Below, one piece after another: positions 1-11,398 of a stretch of DNA of 64,000 nucleotides. The stretch comes from Xanthoparmelia taractica. Lineage: Eukaryota > Ascomycota > Lecanoromycetes > Lecanorales > Parmeliaceae. Made by a program: the position numbers and the translations under genes. Location of the stretch: positions 62,001 through 126,000 of the forward strand of contig JANQBS010000078.1 in the NCBI GenBank assembly GCA_033085395.1, written 5' to 3'. The notes under the pieces are model-generated. The model worked only from the letters and a program-made list of their open reading frames with translations, was not told the origin of the DNA and did no database searches. Position 1 is the first letter of the stretch. Every line of letters starts with the position of its first letter.

Positions 1-820
1 GGTAGCATCGTAGATGACAGGCAAGTTGGAATCCAGGTCTGTGGAGACATTGCCGTCCCAAATGTCACCATGGACCAGCCTTGGCTCAATTTTTCTACCA
101 CCAGTCTCTAATGGCCGAAGCAAGCGAGGCACCACTTTCTCAAGGGTCAATCTACATAGCTCATGCACCTCTTCGTCATACCCTTGCGACTTCTCTTCGT
201 TCTCAAAGACGAGCCTGATTGAATTGGAAAAGAACTCTTCCCATGTCTCCGTCCATTCGGTATACTGGGGTATCGTGCCTTGCAGTGTTGGCACATAAAA
301 GCCGTAATTACCTGTGGGGCTCACGCCATTCGTGTGTAGCTCTGCCAGACCCCGCGCCAGTTTCTGAACGTCAGGCAGGTCTTCATCCATATCTATAAAG
401 CCGCAGAGGAAGAAGTGGATATTGGGGTCGGAAGCGTAAGTCCCTGAAGCGTAGGGGTGGGGGACGATATAAGGAAGCGTCTTCCAAAGCATTGACATTG
501 AGACGAATTCGCCGAAGACCATTGCTTTGCCGGTTTCATGCTGCGTCACCTTCAAAAAGAAGGATATCTCCGAGCCATCAGCTTGTATGGTGGAAATCTC
601 TGCTGTCCGTGTCCAGTAGCTGGCTCCGAAAGGCGCGATGCCTTTCACTTTGGAGCCTGGTGGCAAATCTGCACATGTCAGCTACTTAATCGTCATTCGT
701 TTATATCACAAACGGCTCACTTGCGGAGACATTGTCATCGACGAATTGGATCCATTTCTCATCAACATCAACAGGCTTATCCCAAACCGGCTTCCCTTCT
801 TGATCTTCGGCTTTCACCAT
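1..820 (-). CDS. Fructosamine/ketosamine-3-kinase, N-terminal part (cut by window edge)
   Basis: Model: exon 1 at 820-721, intron 720-669 (52 nt, GT..AG), exon 2 from 668 past base 1; 256 residues are visible and the C-terminus lies outside. The frame carries the kinase catalytic-loop motif HGDIWDGN (about bases 75-49) and upstream family features such as FFLKVT and GKAMVFGEFVSM. The family (Fructosamin_kin) phosphorylates ketoamine adducts on glycated proteins so that they decompose, a cytosolic protein-repair role; that function is inferred from the family. The start ATG at 820 is the first in frame and gives a short exon with phase 1, matching the acceptor at 669. The gene is divergent from the NLR gene starting at 2017. 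Confidence 0.85.
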
Positions 821-2016
821 TGTTGGCAGTTCTTTTCTACACTAGTCACGATATATATATTGTGGCATATAGGTGAGCAGATTTGTGACAGACAAATAGT
901 ACATAGAGCATTTAGTATACGCTGGTTTAGCAGAAAGGCACAGGCTGCTTCCATGGTTATATGCAGTATTGAAGAGGAGAAGGTAGTTTTCATCAGCGGC
1001 TGGATAATGTGATTGGGGCTTGCTCCAGTGTAAGGAACTTTCTCTAATTGAGCTTAGCCTCTCATGCATGACTGTGACTCCCCTCCCCCTGCCAAAAGCT
1101 GCAGGCGCAATTCTCGTGTTACGATACGTAGCCGCACACACCTTGCTGTTTCGGCAAAGTCCCTCCTACTTCGGTAGCCAGCGAAAGATTAGGCGATAAT
1201 TGGACGCTGATAAGTAGAGCGAGCGTGCTTCTACTGTGTCCAACTTTGATCCAACTAACATTCCTTCAAAGTCACAACAACTAGCAACGGAGAGAAAGTC
1301 GCTGTGGGCAAGCCTGACTCGAAATCCTGACAGCTGACATTGCGACGCGGGCCGCACCTTAGGGGTGCAACCACTCTTTTTGGGCTCAGCTGAACAGTAT
1401 GGACCATACGATCCGGATAGACCGTCGCTAGCGTACACCATCCGAATCTCAGCGCAACAAAATACGGCCAGCATCCTAGCGGTATGAGATCTTTGGCCCC
1501 TCCAATCTCTCATGCAGTCCTGAGATGGAGACGTGGGAATGGATGATTGGTCCCGTCTTTTCAAATCCGAACATACTTGGCATCTATGTGCTGCTCGAGC
1601 GGTGATCTTTACTGCTCGCGTTGTCGACCGAGCCGGGCTTGCATGACCAATGCACCTTTACCAATATGAATGGTAATCAGCCTCCCTGTTGGGGGCCCGT
1701 TCACGGAATTAGAAACCCCCCCACGCGCCGCGTAGAGTTGCAAGCCGGGTTCTCGGCGTTTATCGCAGATCTTTGGTTTCACAAAGAGTATTTTTGCGCG
1801 TGGCCAAACTTCAATGCTTCTAAGTATACTGAAGCTGCTGGCGCTCGCTCGCTATGGTCTCGCAGGTTTCCTGATTCATGGGCCAATTTCATATCGTGAG
1901 ACGGCCTTTCGCGAGACCGGGCTCGCTGCGACCGCGCCTGAAATCATTGTTTGCCTTCTACAAGTCAGTCTCTTGCATGAGCTTGAACAAGATTACTTGC
2001 AATCTCTACTACAACA
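821..2016. other. Intergenic, shared 5' region of two divergent genes
   Basis: Divergent promoter space between the kinase (-) and the NLR (+). Reading frames of 60-130 codons occur on both strands but show no family resemblance, no splice support and no conserved motif. I see no RNA gene or repeat. A GC-rich patch lies near 1690-1760. Confidence 0.5.
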
Positions 2017-5000
2017 ATGGAGCGCTCCAAGACAACTGCAACCCCATCTGGTCGCTCTTTCCTCTCACGAACCCTCACCAGGCGCGAAGTCGGAGGCCAG
2101 CCATCTGAAGATGGCAAGGGCCCCTTTGGATTGAACACCCTGTTTGACCCGGTAAATCCGGCCATTGCTGACCTTGTGTTTGTACATGGACTGGGTGGAG
2201 GGTCGAAAAGTACATGGACAAAGTCCAACGACCCATCTTTATACTGGCCTAAAGAATGGCTTCCGCAAGATCCTGCCTTCCGAGACGTCAGGATCCACAG
2301 CTTTGGCTACAACTCTAACTGGGCTGATGAGAGCATCCTTAACGTTCATGATTTTGCAAAGGCGCTCCTTGGATCCATACAGGACTGCCCTCTGATCCCG
2401 CGGAATACCAACGTAAGTCTCAGGGCTTCAATCCTGACGGCCAATCACGCTTTTCCATGCCGTAAAACAAGGACTGATAATTGTCTAGGCTCCTTTGACT
2501 CTGATAGGTCACAGCATGGGAGGTCTTGTGATCAAGCGTGCATACATCATGGCAAGACAAAAGGAGGGATACGAAAAACTTTCTCAGCGAGTCAAGGCTA
2601 TACTGTTTCTTGCGACGCCTCATCGCGGCGCAGATCTGGCTCAACTTTTGAGCAAGGTGCTCAACGTCTCTCCTGGGGCGAGACCGTTTGTGAAAGATCT
2701 ACATCGCAACTCGCTGGCGACCCAGTCCATCAATGAGGAATTCCCGCAGTACTGTCAAAACTTACAACTGTACTCCTTCTACGAGACTCTACCTATGGTA
2801 CATGGCCTTGGCAAAAGCATTGTGGTTGAAAAGGACGCAGCTGTGCTGGGTTATCCCAACGAACATTCAACATACCTGAATGCCAACCATCGAGAGGTCT
2901 GCAAATACGCGGATCAAAATGATCCCAACTACCAGACTGTCCGTAACGCTCTAATATCAATCATTGACAAGCTGCGGATCAGCGTTATCCCTTCCAAAGA
3001 AGAGGTCAATAAGGAGCAGGGAAGGCGGCTTGACGGATATCTTGGGGTGTCAGATGCATCTGAGGACGACCTTATGGATATTGATGCCCTAAGGTTACGG
3101 GGATCTTGCGAATGGCTTATAAGAAAGAAAAGCTTTCTCGACTGGCGGGATGCAGCAATTACGCAACTCTACTGGATTAGTGCAAAGCCTGCTACTGGGA
3201 AGACCGTCTTAAGCGGAAAAGTTGTCCATCATCTTAGGGACCTTGATCGGGACATCGCCTTCTTTTTCTTCGACTACCGCAATAGATCTCAAACTACTAT
3301 CAGCTCTTTCCTCCTGTCAATGGCTTCACAAATGGCTCACATGCATCCTGAGGTTCTACAAACAGTGATTGATATTTGCGAGAAGGATGATCAGCTATGC
3401 AAGGCTGACTACCGTACCATTTGGCGAAAGCTCTTTATCGAAGGCATCCTACGGATGAAATTTGCTAGAGCGCAATATTGGGTGATTGATGCGTTAGACG
3501 AATGTAGGAACGGCGCTGACTTGGTCCCCTTGCTGCTGAAGGTCATAGAGCTGCGCTCGAATATACGTATACTCTTGACATCCCGCGACCGCTTTGAATA
3601 TCACAGACAGGCCATACACCCCAAGGTCAAGGTGATCCAAGAAGAGATTCTGGAAGACGACACCAAATCAGATATAGCGTTATATCTCGACGCAAATATG
3701 GACCAATTGCCATTGATTGAGGAAGAAGATGAAGTTGATATGCTATCTAAGATACTGGAGAAGTCTGCGGGTTGTTTTCTGTGGGTCAGTCTGATCTTAC
3801 AGGAGCTGAGACGAGCCCACACATCCACCGAGATTCGCCAGGTTCTCGAAGAAGTTCCCTCCGACATGAATGCGCTTTACTCGCGAGTCCTTGATTCGAT
3901 GTCCAAGGCGCCGCCTTATGGGAAAGTACTTGCAAAGGCAATCCTGACCTGGGCAGTATGCTCTTCTCGACCCTTGACGACAGATGAGATGTACCAAGCA
4001 CTCCGGATCGATATTAAAGACAAGGTAGACAACATCAAAGCATCAATCGAGTCGCGTTGTGGCCAGTTAGTTTACGTCGATGCGCAGTCCCGCGTGCAAA
4101 TGGTGCATCAGACGGCTCGTGATTTCCTGCTCCAAGCTAGCGACTTCTCAGAGTTCGGTATTGATGAAAGAGCAGGTCACAAAAGACTTTTGATGACCTG
4201 TCTGGAGTATCTCAACGGCAATGAGATGAGAAATCCTAGGCACCGGACACTTAGCGTGGGTACTGTTGCCAAGGAGCGTGGCCCTTTCGTCAATTACGCA
4301 TGCAATTCATTCTTCGAGCATGTGATTCACGTATCGTCGCAAGACGATGAGGTTTTGGCAACTTTAACCAAATTACTGGGCTCAACTAACGTACTGTCGT
4401 CTATTGAGTATATTGCACAATATTCTGATCTTAATCGTTTAATCCAAGCGGGCAAGGTTTTTAAGAAGTTTTTGCAGAGGAGGCTGAGGCATGTAGCGCC
4501 AGTAGGCAAGGACTTCGTACTTCTGGATAGCTGGGCTACTGATCTCATTCGACTCGTAACCAAGTTTGGCAAGAACATCAAAGCTTCTCCTTCGTCGATA
4601 TACCACCTTATTCCTCCATTCTGTCCACCCGAGACTGCTCCCGGGAAACATTTTGCGGCAACTGCGCGAGGCATCGCTGTGTTTGGCTTATCAGCTACCA
4701 CCTGGGACGACTGTTTGTCCACTATAGTGGATTCGCAAGAGCAATTTACGGCTTTAGCATGCTCCGACAAGTTTTTTGCTATTGGTATGTCTAGTGGAAA
4801 AGTGGTGATCTACAACGAGAGTACTTGCCAGCCTAGTCAGGCTTTGGATCATGCAGAGCCCGTAAAACTACTCCAATTTGGGCACAGAGTCGATGTACTC
4901 GTCTCCGCTGGTCCAAGGAAAGTGCGCATATGGGATGCAAGCTCGTGGCAGGAGGTTTGGGAGTTTAAGCCACCTCAACAATGTATGTCCCTCGCCCTGA

Positions 5001-6793
5001 TGGAAGAGGACCAACTTCTACTAGCAGCGCTCAAGAACAATAATCTCGCAATCTGGGATCTCGCTGAAGGAACCCTCAGAGACGCCGCAGACTGGACGCT
5101 GGATCTCGAAGGATCGCAATCCCATGCATACCGGCGCCCTATAGCGGCATCTTTCTGCATGGAATATTGTCTCCTTGCCGTAGTCTACAGGGGTCAAGAT
5201 ATACTTCTATGGGATTTGGACAGAGACGTACTTCAGAACACTTATAGCAAGGCCGGATCTAATACTAGGAATACGAAGGTAGATGTCAGCGCTGGCGTGA
5301 CAGGGGGCCTTGTCTTCAGTCCGACTCCGACTACAGCTTTATTAGCCGCTGCCTATTCAGATGGGGATCTAGTCTTGTTCGACACCATGGAGGGAACCGT
5401 AAGGGAAAAGACCCTAGTAAACGCGCAAACGCTCGCATGCTCTCCTGACGGACGGACCCTGGCTAGCGGTGATTCTTCTGGCACAATTCAGCTATTCGAA
5501 TTTGAGAGTCTCAAACTTCTCTACCGGATAAGATCCGATGAATACTGCATCAGAGAACTGGCTTTCACTGGAGATAGCCACCGTTTGCTTGACATCAGAG
5601 GATCAGAATGTCGAGTCTGGGACCCAATGGTCCTAGTGCGCCAGGATGGCGATGAGGAAAATAGCGACACAATATCTGTTTCAACGGCACCACAAGAGGT
5701 TAGCTTTGAGTCGACAGAAAATATCGTTCTTATAACCTCATTGGTATGCCACCCAGATGGTGGGGTGTTCTTCTGTGGCAAAGAGGACGGCTCGATCTAC
5801 GTCTACGAGACCAAGTCTGGGCGGCAAAGTCATAGGCTATTCAGTCATGCTAACGGGGTCTCTATCCTATCACTTTTCTTTGACGCTGAGAGCAACACGT
5901 TAAGCAGCATCGACAATGCCGGTCGTGTCAAATTACACAGACTGCAGCTGGGGCAAGAAGGCTGGAAAGCTACTGATACATTGTTCGACCATCGCGCAGG
6001 TGCTGCTGTGAGACAAGTGCTAACCAATCATGGCGCGACACATATTCTTGTGTGTACAAGTAAGAGTGGTACGCTTTGGTATCTATCATCCAATGAGACA
6101 AGCACCGTGACAGGCACAGTCCCGCTGGACGAGCGTTATCCGTCCAGATGGTCGACTCATCCCTCGAACGATGACCAACTAATCCTCATATCGGAGAATG
6201 TTGCACATCTGTACCATTGGCAATCTTTGCGAAGGCTCACAGGCGACGAAGGGATTTTGCTGGAGGGCAGCATACTCCCTGAGCTAGCGATCCGCTCTAT
6301 CACTCCCTGTTTCAAGAACACGACGATTGCTACCACATTCGGCGAGGACTTAAGGCCGCATTCAAAGTCCAAGCTCCTACTCTGGAACGCTGCCGACTTC
6401 GACCTCGACTCAAAAGTTGCCGCGCCCATACCAAAATATCATTCTCTCGCTGATCAAGTCAGAACCCTTATCGGAGACGACGGTCAGAGACTTGTCTTCC
6501 TACGCAGCGATGGCTGGATCGCATCGGCAGACCCCAGGAGCGCTAATGCTGACCACTATGACCGCCACTTCTTCCTCCCAGCCGATTGGCTGAGTTCCAA
6601 TATCAAGCTGATGATTGAAGTGACTTGTAACGGTGACATCATCTTTGTGAAAAGGGATGAAGTGGCAGTGATCAAGCGTGGGCTGGATAACATTGAGGAG
6701 GAGGCTCATAGTAAGCCGGGAAAGCGACCATCGCTTCTGGGAAGGGAGAGTGGGAAGAAGGCTTCCCTAAAGTTGTCTGGCAAGACTTTCTAG
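2017..6793 (+). CDS. NOD-like receptor: lipase-like domain, NACHT NTPase, beta-propeller
   Basis: Exons 2017-2412 and 2489-6793, intron 76 nt, 1566 aa with no break. Residues about 50-290 form an alpha/beta-hydrolase (SesB-like lipase) domain: oxyanion stretch VHGLGG (56-61), nucleophile GHSMGG with Ser141, TPHRGAD (175-181), and a candidate catalytic His266. The NACHT domain follows: P-loop AKPATGKT (364-371) and Walker B VIDALDEC (464-471). Residues about 770-1530 hold diverged WD-like units (for example VRIWD, LAIWD, ILLWD), not near-identical repeats. In fungi such proteins act in nonself recognition and cell death, the propeller as sensor and the N-terminal domain as effector; for this gene that is inference. 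The first P-loop residue is Ala where Gly is usual. Start chosen at the ATG preceding the open frame. Confidence 0.88.
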
Positions 6794-7713
6794 TTCATTG
6801 GAGTCAAGTTACGATCTCAATTCAATCGCTAATCCCGGCTTAACATGGAAGCTGAAAGGGCCACAAGCTGCGCCGTCTCTCGTGGGTCGGGCTAGTTTTG
6901 TACCAGAATACTGGAGGTTGTCCTCCGCACGCTTCGGCAGTGGCTAACAGCGTCATCTCATATGCCCGTCCGCTAGTTATGGAGCAGCTTCACCGTTAAC
7001 TGATTACTCGGTGGCCAAGCAAGCGTTTAGTTACACATGTTCATTGCTGAGAAGCTAACCAAACAAAAACATCCGCTGCAGCCACGACGCCCTTGAGAAC
7101 CAGTGGGTTACTCTTTTCAGCCGCTGCAATAAACCAAACTTGTTGTACATGTAATGGGGCATTCTTGATTGAATTGGAAGTGACCTCTGGGTATGAACGA
7201 GATAGTGAAGGACAGGTCATGACTTGAAGGCATTGTTGGTACTAGAGTCTAGGTAGCCGGTATGCGAAGCGCCAGCGTTAGAAGTTCTGCCATACTACAG
7301 CCGTGATTTCAAGATGTGTTGTCAAATGTGTTAAATAATACCGCTGTGACCAACCAGCCCAATCACAACTGGCGTAGCTAGCGCAGTCTTGGCACAGTAG
7401 GTCTAGGTACCTACCTTAGTCACTTCATGGACTCAGTCATCTATCCATCTACGTCTACTATTGTAGCTACCACATTCCATAATTAATTATCAACTTTCCG
7501 TTGTAGAAGTCCTCCCCAGTGATGGTTGCAGCATCAGACTCTTGTCGCAGGCCTTTGCTAAGAGTTACATTGTTGTTAATCGGGTGAAGGGTGTTATTAA
7601 CCGCCGTTTCTCCGACAGCTGGGAGTCCCTGGTACTGTATATCCCCACATTACACCAGTATTGATTCACCTCCTTCTTTCCCAGATGCCACTTTCCTTAG
7701 ACCAACCGCAACG
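6794..7713. other. Intergenic
   Basis: Holds the 3' flank of the NLR gene and the 5' flank of the MFS gene. The reading frame of the MFS gene stays open upstream to 7591, but only from a GTG codon, so I treat that extension as non-coding leader. No repeat or RNA gene recognised. Confidence 0.5.
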
Positions 7714-9333
7714 ATGTTTAAGGCTGTGGTGGAAGAGCCAACACCTTCACCTCCTCCAGTTGAAGTCATCTCTACAGCACCGCCTGTAGAAGAGGAAGAG
7801 AATCAGGCCAAATCCGCCGCCACCGATCCTTTAACTCCGTATACAACCTTCACCAAAGCCCACAAGCGTCTCATTACTGTCATTTTGACATCCACCATGC
7901 TCGCATCTCCGCTCACCGCTACAATCTACCTACCACTACTGCCCTTGCTCGCTACGCATTTCCACGTCTCGATTCAAGCGATCAATCTTACAATCACCCT
8001 TTATATCATTTTCCAAGCCATCTCACCACTGCTATTCGCAACGGCGTCGGACAGCTTCGGAAGGCGGCCGATCCTACTGCTGACGTACGCAGTCTACACG
8101 GCTGCTTCGCTGGGGCTGGCGCTGAACAAAAAAAGCTATGCCGCGTTACTGGTCCTGCGCGCAGTGCAAAGTCTCGGCGCATCAGCCGTCCTGGCCATCG
8201 CCTACGGCGTTATTGCTGATGTCTGCCCGCCGGCTGAGAGAGGAGGCATGCAAGGTCCTACCTTGGGAGCGGCGAACTTGGCGGTCTGCCTTGGACCCGT
8301 CATTGGGGGGCTTGTGGGGCTGGGGAGTGGGAGTTACGAGTGGGTTTTCTGGGCACTGGTCATTTTTGGGGGAAGCGTGTTTGTTTTTGTTGGATTTGGA
8401 CTTCCAGAGACGGCGAGGAGTATTGTCGGGAATGGCGATGTGAAGGCGACGGGATGGGGGAAAAGCTGGTGGAGTCACTTACGAGGAGAGAGCAAGACAA
8501 AATGTAATGCTAAGGACACAAGAAGCATGAGTGAGACACTTGACGAGAAAGACAGAGGGGCAAAGACAGGACCCGGAAAGAAAGCCAAGTTCAAGATGGC
8601 CAACCCGATGGCTGCAATCCGTATCCTTTTCTGGAAAGATACAGCGCTAGTCCTCTGGATGGCAGGCTCCCCATATGCAGTCTGGTACGCCGTCCAAGCA
8701 TCCATTCCGCCCATCTACAAAGACATCTACCACTTCAACGAGCTGCAAATCGGCCTCTGCTACCTTACAGGAGGTTTTGGTACCGTAAGTGGTGGCTACT
8801 TGAACGGGAAGCTCATGGACTGGAATTACAGAGCCACGGCCCGATCGATCGGACATACAATCGACAAAGTCTCCGGAGACGATCTGAACGACTTCCCAAT
8901 CGAGCGGGCGAGGGCTCGAGGATCTTACTACCTGCTAGCCATCTACATCGCAGCGCTCGCGGGCTATGGATGGTCTGTCCAAGCGCGCACCCATGAAGCC
9001 GTACCGTTGATCCTCCAGTATGTGCTGGCAGCGCTGTGCACCGGCTTTCAACAAACTTTCAATGCGCTGTTGGTGGACATATTCCCGGCAAGTCCGAGTA
9101 CGGCGGCTGCAAGTGGGAACATCACGAGGTGTGCACTCTCTGCCGTGGTTGTGGCAGTATTGCAGCCACTGGTGGACGTTATGGGGCGGGGATGGTTCTT
9201 TACAATATTGACAGTGCTGAGTGGAGGTGGAGGCCTGGCGGCGGATTGGATGGTGAAGAATAAGGGGATGAAGTGGCGAAGCCAGAGGATTTCGAAGACA
9301 GGCAAAGCTAAAACAGAGGATAGTGAAGAATGA
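7714..9333 (+). CDS. MFS drug:H+ antiporter (DHA1 type)
   Basis: Single exon, 539 aa. After a Pro/Glu-rich cytosolic N-terminus of about 55 residues come 12 predicted membrane spans split by a central charged loop (about residues 245-295, KTKCNAKDTRSMSE region). Motif A reads DSFGRRPILL after span 2, and the antiporter motif C region reads LGPVIGGLVG. The second half holds the NALLVDIFPASPSTAAASGN stretch typical of QDR/AQR1-like transporters. The probable role is proton-coupled export of small toxic organics or organic acids at the plasma membrane; the substrate cannot be told. The ATG at 7714 has A at -3 and precedes a natural N-terminus. Confidence 0.85.
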   Translation: MFKAVVEEPTPSPPPVEVISTAPPVEEEENQAKSAATDPLTPYTTFTKAHKRLITVILTSTMLASPLTATIYLPLLPLLATHFHVSIQAINLTITLYIIFQAISPLLFATASDSFGRRPILLLTYAVYTAASLGLALNKKSYAALLVLRAVQSLGASAVLAIAYGVIADVCPPAERGGMQGPTLGAANLAVCLGPVIGGLVGLGSGSYEWVFWALVIFGGSVFVFVGFGLPETARSIVGNGDVKATGWGKSWWSHLRGESKTKCNAKDTRSMSETLDEKDRGAKTGPGKKAKFKMANPMAAIRILFWKDTALVLWMAGSPYAVWYAVQASIPPIYKDIYHFNELQIGLCYLTGGFGTVSGGYLNGKLMDWNYRATARSIGHTIDKVSGDDLNDFPIERARARGSYYLLAIYIAALAGYGWSVQARTHEAVPLILQYVLAALCTGFQQTFNALLVDIFPASPSTAAASGNITRCALSAVVVAVLQPLVDVMGRGWFFTILTVLSGGGGLAADWMVKNKGMKWRSQRISKTGKAKTEDSEE

Positions 9334-10459
9334 CACGAAGCGAGCGCCTTGAAAAGTTGGCTACTAAGACTACAATACCACAGATGATCAGAAAAGCGTT
9401 TTCCAAAACCACTGCTAGGTGAACCTTCTGCTCCATACATGACTCGAAATCTAACAGTCGTATGCCTACCACCCACAGACAATCCACCAAAGATGTAAAA
9501 ACCAGGGCTTCTATCTTAAATTCCCGCACATTTTGAGCGACCCCAAAAAACTGAGCAGGAAAAATCCCAAATCACAGGGCAAACAAACCCGCTGCGAGCG
9601 AAATTCAGCCGGAATCTAAAGCGTCCAAGTGAATACTCGAACAAAACTTTGAATTAATGCACTTACAACAGATACCTCCGAACTTGCAGCCCCCCAAAAG
9701 CCGTAGTCGAAATGAAGCCGAAGAGCTCAATCTTGATGGCATAGTCCGGAATAAATTACTGAATCATGGGTAATACTTGAGCCATCACCGATTCTGCAGG
9801 ATTCTGACGGCCCCAACAACTTCCTGTGCTTTTGGAGATGTGCACCCACGCTGAGGACAATACAGATACGCGCTTTACCCAACCGCTCGCAACGCCGCCG
9901 CGAGGCTTTCGCCAGCGCATTGGATATTGGTCTGAAGCATGGTGAGATTATGTTGCAGGATTTACTACAGATTCACAGATTCTTTTGCCTTTCAGTCTTT
10001 GGCCAATAGTAGCATCTCTACCTACTTGCCTACCTCTCTTTCTATAAAATATCGTCCAGTCTTGAGATCGAACAACTACGCAGAACACGACGTCTAACAC
10101 CACTCGCTGCTGGCAAAAACGATCTTATACTGTCAACAAGAAGTAAAGAACCGGAATCTGCTAGCTCTGTCAGTCAGAGTCAGGTAAATCGAAGCTTATG
10201 CATGGGCTACGAAAGGGGACAGGACACGAAGGAAACTCGATATCTGCTTACTGAAAAATTGCGGGGGCCTGGAAAATTATCTAAGAGTGAGAGTCGCAGA
10301 ATGGCATCACCGGGAACGTTGGTTTAAATGGAGCGTATAGGCAAGGTAGGCTTTGAACCATGAGAGATCTTCGTGCGGCTGGGGAAAAGAGTTGAATTTC
10401 TTGACAAAGGTAGTACCTACTTATGGTTACTCAGCTGGCCACTCGAGACTAGCGCAGTC
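9334..10459. other. Intergenic with a TATA-like box and a 41-codon frame
   Basis: Space between convergent genes (MFS + and RING -), so no promoter is required here. Yet it holds a good TATA-like TCTATAAAAT at 10041-10050 and, 152 nt downstream, a 41-codon frame 10202-10327 (+). I cannot tell whether this is a small gene, a noncoding transcript or chance. The rest shows nothing. Confidence 0.4.
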
Positions 10460-11398
10460 TTATCCCCAGTACACGGTATGTTCAACAACATGGGCCCCCC
10501 TCATGCACCACACATAGATCCACAGATCAACAAGTCTCACAATGCCCGCGAACACCACACCGCCCATCGTTCCGGCGAGAGCAATGTCATCATTCCACGG
10601 TACCCTACAAAGCCAGAGGTTATAAGCGACAATAGTACTCACAATCCACAACCAGGCCGATAAAATCGTCGCGATGACGGTGTGCGCTCGTGCGAAGAAA
10701 TAGTCCCAGATCGGACCCGAGATCACATATGCCATCGCCATAAACGAGAAGAAGAGCGCTATTCTGATCTGTCTATGTGAGAAGATCAAGCTGACTTCGT
10801 TGTCCCGAGGAGGTCTCGCTACCGCTGTTGCGGCAACTGGTTGTTGGCGGGTTTGGATTTGCCTAGGTGCTGCCGACTCGTTCTTGCACATGCTATTGAG
10901 CAATTCCTCCCACGCGACCATGATGCGATCGCCACCATCAGCGAATTCCCAAAGGAGCCCATAGTTCGAAAGGGTCATTCTCTGCTTGCTCAGTAGCTGC
11001 GTCTTTTGAATCTGCGAAATACCTCTGCCCGCCACGACCCCGAGGGTCTCTAGACTCGTGACTGAGGCTGAATATATATCGCAAAGACTTTCTGGAATTT
11101 CAGGAGTAGAAAAAGGCGTGATAATCTCGACGCGGCAGAGAGGACAACGGGCGACGGGATTGGCCGTCAGCATCCAGCGAGCGAGGCATTGGAAGCCGAG
11201 TACGTGACCGCAGCGCAGTTTCACCGGACGATGAAGTGTGCCGCCGAGCCTCCAGCCATTGTTTCGGTAGGAGTCCTTGCAGATGGCGCATTCGTCTTCT
11301 GCGAGAGTAGGAGTGATTTCAAGAATTGGGACATTGCAGAGGAATGAAAATGTAACGACGTTTTTGCCTATTGCTGCGTCGAGAGGTATCGCCGGCAT
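10460..11398 (-). CDS. RING-finger protein with three C-terminal membrane spans
   Basis: Single exon, 312 aa. A RING-like zinc site near the N-terminus uses C37, C40, C63, H65, C71, C85 and C88 (CAIC ... CGHVLGFQC ... CPLC). The fifth ligand position reads Gly rather than His/Cys, a variant seen in other fungal CGHVxG-type RINGs. Three hydrophobic segments follow at about 211-229, 241-263 and 273-296, so the protein probably sits in an internal membrane with the RING in the cytosol. Such proteins are usually E3 ubiquitin ligases; the target is unknown. No intron is needed. It is convergent with the MFS gene. Confidence 0.75.
   Translation of the reverse strand: MPAIPLDAAIGKNVVTFSFLCNVPILEITPTLAEDECAICKDSYRNNGWRLGGTLHRPVKLRCGHVLGFQCLARWMLTANPVARCPLCRVEIITPFSTPEIPESLCDIYSASVTSLETLGVVAGRGISQIQKTQLLSKQRMTLSNYGLLWEFADGGDRIMVAWEELLNSMCKNESAAPRQIQTRQQPVAATAVARPPRDNEVSLIFSHRQIRIALFFSFMAMAYVISGPIWDYFFARAHTVIATILSAWLWIVSTIVAYNLWLCRVPWNDDIALAGTMGGVVFAGIVRLVDLWIYVWCMRGAHVVEHTVYWG

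Noticed and set aside
2017..2736. A 239-codon plus-strand frame from the NLR start running past 2412
   Set aside because: After 2412 it loses the hydrolase pattern; splicing at 2413-2488 restores it (LTLIGHSMGG), so the tail is read-through of the intron into a wrong frame.
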